A stretch of DNA of 64,000 nt. It comes from Acidobacteriota bacterium (GTDB lineage: Bacteria; Acidobacteriota; Terriglobia; Bryobacterales; Bryobacteraceae). Numbering within the stretch: position 1 is the first letter of the stretch; each line of letters opens with the position of its first letter. Of this stretch, positions 61,388 to 64,000 are shown piece after piece. Where the stretch lies: NCBI GenBank assembly GCA_016185425.1, contig JACPNQ010000037.1, positions 1-64,000 of the forward strand, written 5' to 3'. The position numbers and the translations under genes are program-made. Below the pieces are notes generated by a model, which was not told the origin of the DNA, did no database searches, and saw nothing but the letters and a program-made list of their open reading frames with translations.

Positions 61388-61981
61388 ATGCGTTTTGTGT
61401 GGCTGATGGGCGCAGTTCTGGCGTTGATTCTGATTCCTTTTTTCCTGTGGGAGGAAACATTCAACGGTATTGCGACGGGCATTGTCGAGCGGCATCGCGG
61501 GGAGTGGTGGATTTCTCCGGCGCTGGCCGGCCTGCTGGCGGCGGACATTTTTCTGCCGGTGCCATCGAGCATTGTGTCGACCGCATCCGGTGTGCTGTTG
61601 GGCTTTCTTGGCGGCGCGTTGACGAATTCCGCGGGCATGACGCTGGGCTGCTGGCTGGGATATCGAACTGGACGAGTGGCTTCCGGCCAGGCCGATGAGC
61701 AGATGCGTTCGCTGTGGGCGCGGTACGGCGAGTGGACGCTGATCCTGACCCGGGCGGTTCCAGTTCTCGCCGAAGCGGCGGTGCTGTTTGCGGGAATGAC
61801 GGCGATGCCGATGCGGCGTTTCCTTCTGTTGACGACTCTGGCGAACGTGGGAATCGGGACGCTCTATGCGGCCGTGGGCGCGTTTGCGATGGAGTGGAAT
61901 TCGTTTTTGGGCGCATTTTTGGGCTCTTTGGCGGTGCCAGCGCTGGCCCAAGCTATTATGAGGTTGGAATGGCGAAAGTGA
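61388..61981 (+). CDS. VTT/DedA-type membrane protein
   Basis: The 197-residue protein has about five hydrophobic segments and the VTT (SNARE-associated/DedA) core: LLAADIFLPVPSSIVSTASGVLLGFLGGALTNSAGMTLGCWLGYRTGR, then WTLILTRAVPVLAEAAVLFAGMTAMPMRRFLLLT. Family members in bacteria act in lipid flipping or proton-dependent membrane homeostasis. The Pro-containing motif LPVPSS and RAVPVLAE are the two conserved half-membrane loops. It starts 23 bases from the divergent PPOX gene and overlaps glgA by 13 bases. The overlap suggests coupling with glycogen synthesis only in expression. Confidence 0.85.
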   Translation: MRFVWLMGAVLALILIPFFLWEETFNGIATGIVERHRGEWWISPALAGLLAADIFLPVPSSIVSTASGVLLGFLGGALTNSAGMTLGCWLGYRTGRVASGQADEQMRSLWARYGEWTLILTRAVPVLAEAAVLFAGMTAMPMRRFLLLTTLANVGIGTLYAAVGAFAMEWNSFLGAFLGSLAVPALAQAIMRLEWRK

Positions 61982-63390
61982 TGATGGTGGCGTCCGAGGC
62001 GGCGCCGTTTGCCAAAACAGGCGGGTTGGCAGATGTTTTGGGGGCGTTACCGGCGGCATTGGTGAGGCAGGGGTTAAGTGCGTCGGTGGTGATGCCGAAG
62101 TACCGGGGCATCCATCCAGACGGAATTGAGTTGGTGCTTGCCGATATGCCGGTATGGATCAACAATTTCCGGCACCGCACCGATATATGGCGAGCCTACC
62201 GGGAAGGTGTCACCTTCTATTTCGTGGATGCGCCGTGGTTCTACGACCGCGGCGGGTTCTATTCGTCGTACGGCAACGACTACATGGACAACCATCTGCG
62301 ATTCGCCGTGCTCTCACTGGCGGCGCTTGGCGTTGCGAGGCAGATTGAGCACCCGGACATTCTGCACTCGCACGATTGGCAGGCCGCCCTGGTTCCGATC
62401 TACGCGAAGAGTTGGTTCGGAAACGATCCGCGGCTGGCGGCCATGAAACACATCTTCACCATACACAATCTGGGCTATCAGGGACGGTTCGGAAAGCCGG
62501 CTCTTGGCGAGTTGGGGTTGGATGGGAGCCAGTTCCACATGGGCGAGCTGGAGTTCTTCGGCGATTTGAATCTGATGAAGGGCGCGATTATCAAGGCCGA
62601 CTTTGTGACGACGGTGAGCCCTACTTACGCGCACGAAATTCAGACACCGGAGCATGGCTTTGGATTGGACGGGTTGTTACAGGAGCGTTCGGGGAAACTG
62701 ACAGGCATTCTGAACGGCGTCGATTATGCGGAGTGGGACCCCGAGACGGACAAATACCTGCCCGCGAATTACAACGCCGCGGAGTTGGAGGGAAAGGCGA
62801 AGTGCAAACGGGCCGTGCTGGAAACGTTCGGATTCGGCGCGGAGGCGCATGGGCGGCCGCTGATTGGAGTGGTGTCGCGCTTTGCCGAGCAGAAGGGATT
62901 CGACCTGCTGCATCCGATTGGGGATGCGTTAAAAAAGGAAGACGTGACGGTGGTGGCGCTGGGGAGCGGCGAGCCGCACTATGAATGGATCTTTCACGAT
63001 CTGGCGACACGGCACCACGATAACTTCCGGGTATGGCACGGGTATAACAACGGGTTGGCCCATTTGATTGAGGCCGGGGCCGATATGTTCCTGATGCCGA
63101 GCCGCTACGAACCCTGCGGATTGAACCAGATCTACTCGCTAAAGTATGGGACGCCGCCGGTAGTGCGGGCGACAGGCGGGCTGGATGATACCATTGAAGA
63201 GTCGACGGGTTTCAAGTTCGGCGAGTACTCGCCGTCCGCATTGCTTGGCGCGTTGCGCTACGCGCTGCAATGCTGGAGAGACCAGAAGGCGTGGCATGAG
63301 CGGATGCGGCTCGGCATGAGTAAGGATTTCTCGTGGGACCGATCGGCAGCCGAGTATGCGGCGCTCTACCGGCATGTCCTGGGGGACTGA
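61969..63390 (+). CDS. glgA: Glycogen synthase (ADP-glucose type)
   Basis: The 473-residue GT5-family enzyme extends alpha-1,4-glucan from ADP-glucose. The start MAKVMMVASEAAPFAKTGGLADV has the KTGGL motif (residues 16-20) for ADP-glucose. HSHDWQAALVP, FTIHNLGYQG, VVSRFAEQKGFDLL and SRYEPCGLNQIYSLKYGTPPVVRATGGLDDT are the further signatures, including the catalytic Glu in the last part. Length is normal for bacterial GlgA. ATG 61969 lies 13 bases inside the end of the VTT gene. The trxA gene follows 45 bases after the stop. Confidence 0.96.
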   Translation: MAKVMMVASEAAPFAKTGGLADVLGALPAALVRQGLSASVVMPKYRGIHPDGIELVLADMPVWINNFRHRTDIWRAYREGVTFYFVDAPWFYDRGGFYSSYGNDYMDNHLRFAVLSLAALGVARQIEHPDILHSHDWQAALVPIYAKSWFGNDPRLAAMKHIFTIHNLGYQGRFGKPALGELGLDGSQFHMGELEFFGDLNLMKGAIIKADFVTTVSPTYAHEIQTPEHGFGLDGLLQERSGKLTGILNGVDYAEWDPETDKYLPANYNAAELEGKAKCKRAVLETFGFGAEAHGRPLIGVVSRFAEQKGFDLLHPIGDALKKEDVTVVALGSGEPHYEWIFHDLATRHHDNFRVWHGYNNGLAHLIEAGADMFLMPSRYEPCGLNQIYSLKYGTPPVVRATGGLDDTIEESTGFKFGEYSPSALLGALRYALQCWRDQKAWHERMRLGMSKDFSWDRSAAEYAALYRHVLGD

Positions 63391-63435
63391 ATCCTTTCCC
63401 AGGATTAAACATCAAAAGGTTTGGAGTGATTAGAA

Positions 63436-63765
63436 ATGGCTGGAGTTAACACAGTTACTTTTACCGATGGCGCATGGGACGCCGAAGTCTTGCAGTCCGA
63501 CAAGCCCGTGCTTGTGGACTTCTGGGCGGAGTGGTGCGGACCATGCCGCATGATGTCGCCGACGATCGACTCGCTGGCGGAGGACTACGCCGGACGGGTG
63601 ACGATCGGGAAGCTGAACGTCGACGAAAACGGCGGAGCGGCCATGCGTTATGGCGTGCGGGGCATTCCGACGCTGCTGCTGTTCAAGGGCGGGCAGGTGG
63701 TTGCGCAGAAGGTTGGGGCGACCTCGAAGACCGACCTGCAGCAGTTGATTGAAGCGCACATTTAA
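63436..63765 (+). CDS. trxA: Thioredoxin
   Basis: The 109-residue protein has the classical thioredoxin fold with active site WCGPC at residues 33-37, preceded by VLVDFWAEW, and the cis-Pro motif GIPTLLLFKGG. It reduces disulfides in cytoplasmic proteins, with reduction by thioredoxin reductase. The start ATG 63436 lies after a GGAGTGATT stretch that may serve as a weak ribosome site. It is followed by a strong terminator, so it ends the VTT-glgA-trxA transcript or forms its own. Length and motifs are as expected. Confidence 0.96.
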   Translation: MAGVNTVTFTDGAWDAEVLQSDKPVLVDFWAEWCGPCRMMSPTIDSLAEDYAGRVTIGKLNVDENGGAAMRYGVRGIPTLLLFKGGQVVAQKVGATSKTDLQQLIEAHI

Positions 63766-63787
63766 GCCGGGATTTTCGGATTTTTGG

Positions 63788-63816
63788 AAGGGGAGCGGCT
63801 GGGGCCGCTCCCCTTT
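63788..63816 (+). terminator. Rho-independent terminator after trxA
   Basis: AAGGGGAGCGGC (63788-63799) pairs with GCCGCTCCCCTT (63804-63815) around a 4-base TGGG loop. A TTTT run is formed at 63814-63817, overlapping the stem end. It lies 23 bases after the trxA stop. Confidence 0.9.
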
Positions 63817-63897
63817 TCCGTGTTTTGGCGGCGCGTGTGCCATACTGTCGACTGTTTTCGCCAACAAGCGCTCTCTTATGCTAATTTGGCACCAGGA

Positions 63898-64000
63898 ATG
63901 CAATTTTCACGAATTCTTCGACGTTACCTCCTCTCCTTCGGTGTTCTCAGCGCGTTTGGAGTCAGCGCCCAGACTCCCGCGGCTTCGGAAGTTCAGGGGC
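63898..64000 (+). CDS. Start of a secreted protein (partial at window end)
   Basis: From ATG 63898 the frame stays open to the window edge and encodes a likely signal peptide: a basic start (MQFSRILRRY), a hydrophobic core (LLSFGVLSAFG) and a SAQ-type cleavage site, then TPAASEV. Nothing of the mature protein is visible beyond a few residues, so the family cannot be named. An ATG at 63879 in another frame gives a less credible protein. It lies after the trxA terminator and therefore has its own promoter. Confidence 0.6.
   Translation, partial: MQFSRILRRYLLSFGVLSAFGVSAQTPAASEVQG

Overview
The window is about 64 kb of GC-rich bacterial chromosome, most likely from Acidobacteriota of the Solibacter/Bryobacter type. 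This rests on an orphan MacB/FtsX-type permease, two tandem giant Oar-like TonB-dependent receptors with an N-terminal carboxypeptidase-regulatory fold, secreted proteins with Tat-like signals, paired MFS/spermidine-synthase fusions, and stress genes of the DUF892, BON and DUF4142 type. The assignment is an inference from gene content. No rRNA, tRNA, CRISPR array or insertion sequence was recognised.

Layout. 1-1.1 kb: two ORFs covering the end of the ATPase part and the nuclease domain of a phage-type terminase large subunit. 1.3-4.5 kb: prepilin peptidase, small membrane protein, TonB-like proline-rich protein and a LuxR-type regulator. 4.6-8.2 kb: secreted dipeptidase, Tat-signal protein and SMP-30 protein in one operon, then a single-domain response regulator. 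8.3-16.1 kb: a stress cluster (glycine-zipper YflT-like protein, two BON proteins, DUF892, DUF4142, SRPBCC/ADH/SDR operon, ECF-like sigma factor) holding a decayed FAD amine oxidase gene. 16.2-24.5 kb: a compact minus-strand operon of a trypsin-lipase fusion, a P-loop NTPase, a large STAND NTPase, a second trypsin-like protease and an aldo/keto reductase. 24.7-30.8 kb: one giant secreted kelch/beta-repeat protein. 31.1-37.3 kb: two-component pair, ABC-F ATPase, MacB-like permease. 37.3-44.1 kb: two TonB-dependent receptors. 44.2-50.9 kb: a secreted protein, a 0.73 kb gene-free stretch, and a thioesterase/MFS-spermidine-synthase operon. 50.9-57.2 kb: housekeeping genes recO, glyQ, glyS, ppdK. 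57.4-64 kb: mutarotase-like protein, PPOX/purine-permease operon ending in a chimeric pseudogene, VTT membrane protein, glgA, trxA and the start of a secreted protein.

The best candidate for an undescribed system is the operon at 17.2-24.5 kb. Its first gene joins a complete trypsin-like Ser protease (H137/D188/S281) to a complete LCAT/PGAP1-like lipase (S548/D704/H726). Two different P-loop NTPases follow, then a second trypsin (H198/D251/S321) with an N-terminal adaptor-like domain. The genes overlap or lie under 30 bp apart, and a palindrome flanked by direct repeats sits just before the first. The architecture resembles the STAND-NTPase/effector-associated-domain conflict systems known from comparative genomics. 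The protease-lipase fusion and the double NTPase make this version unusual. Its function is inferred, not shown.
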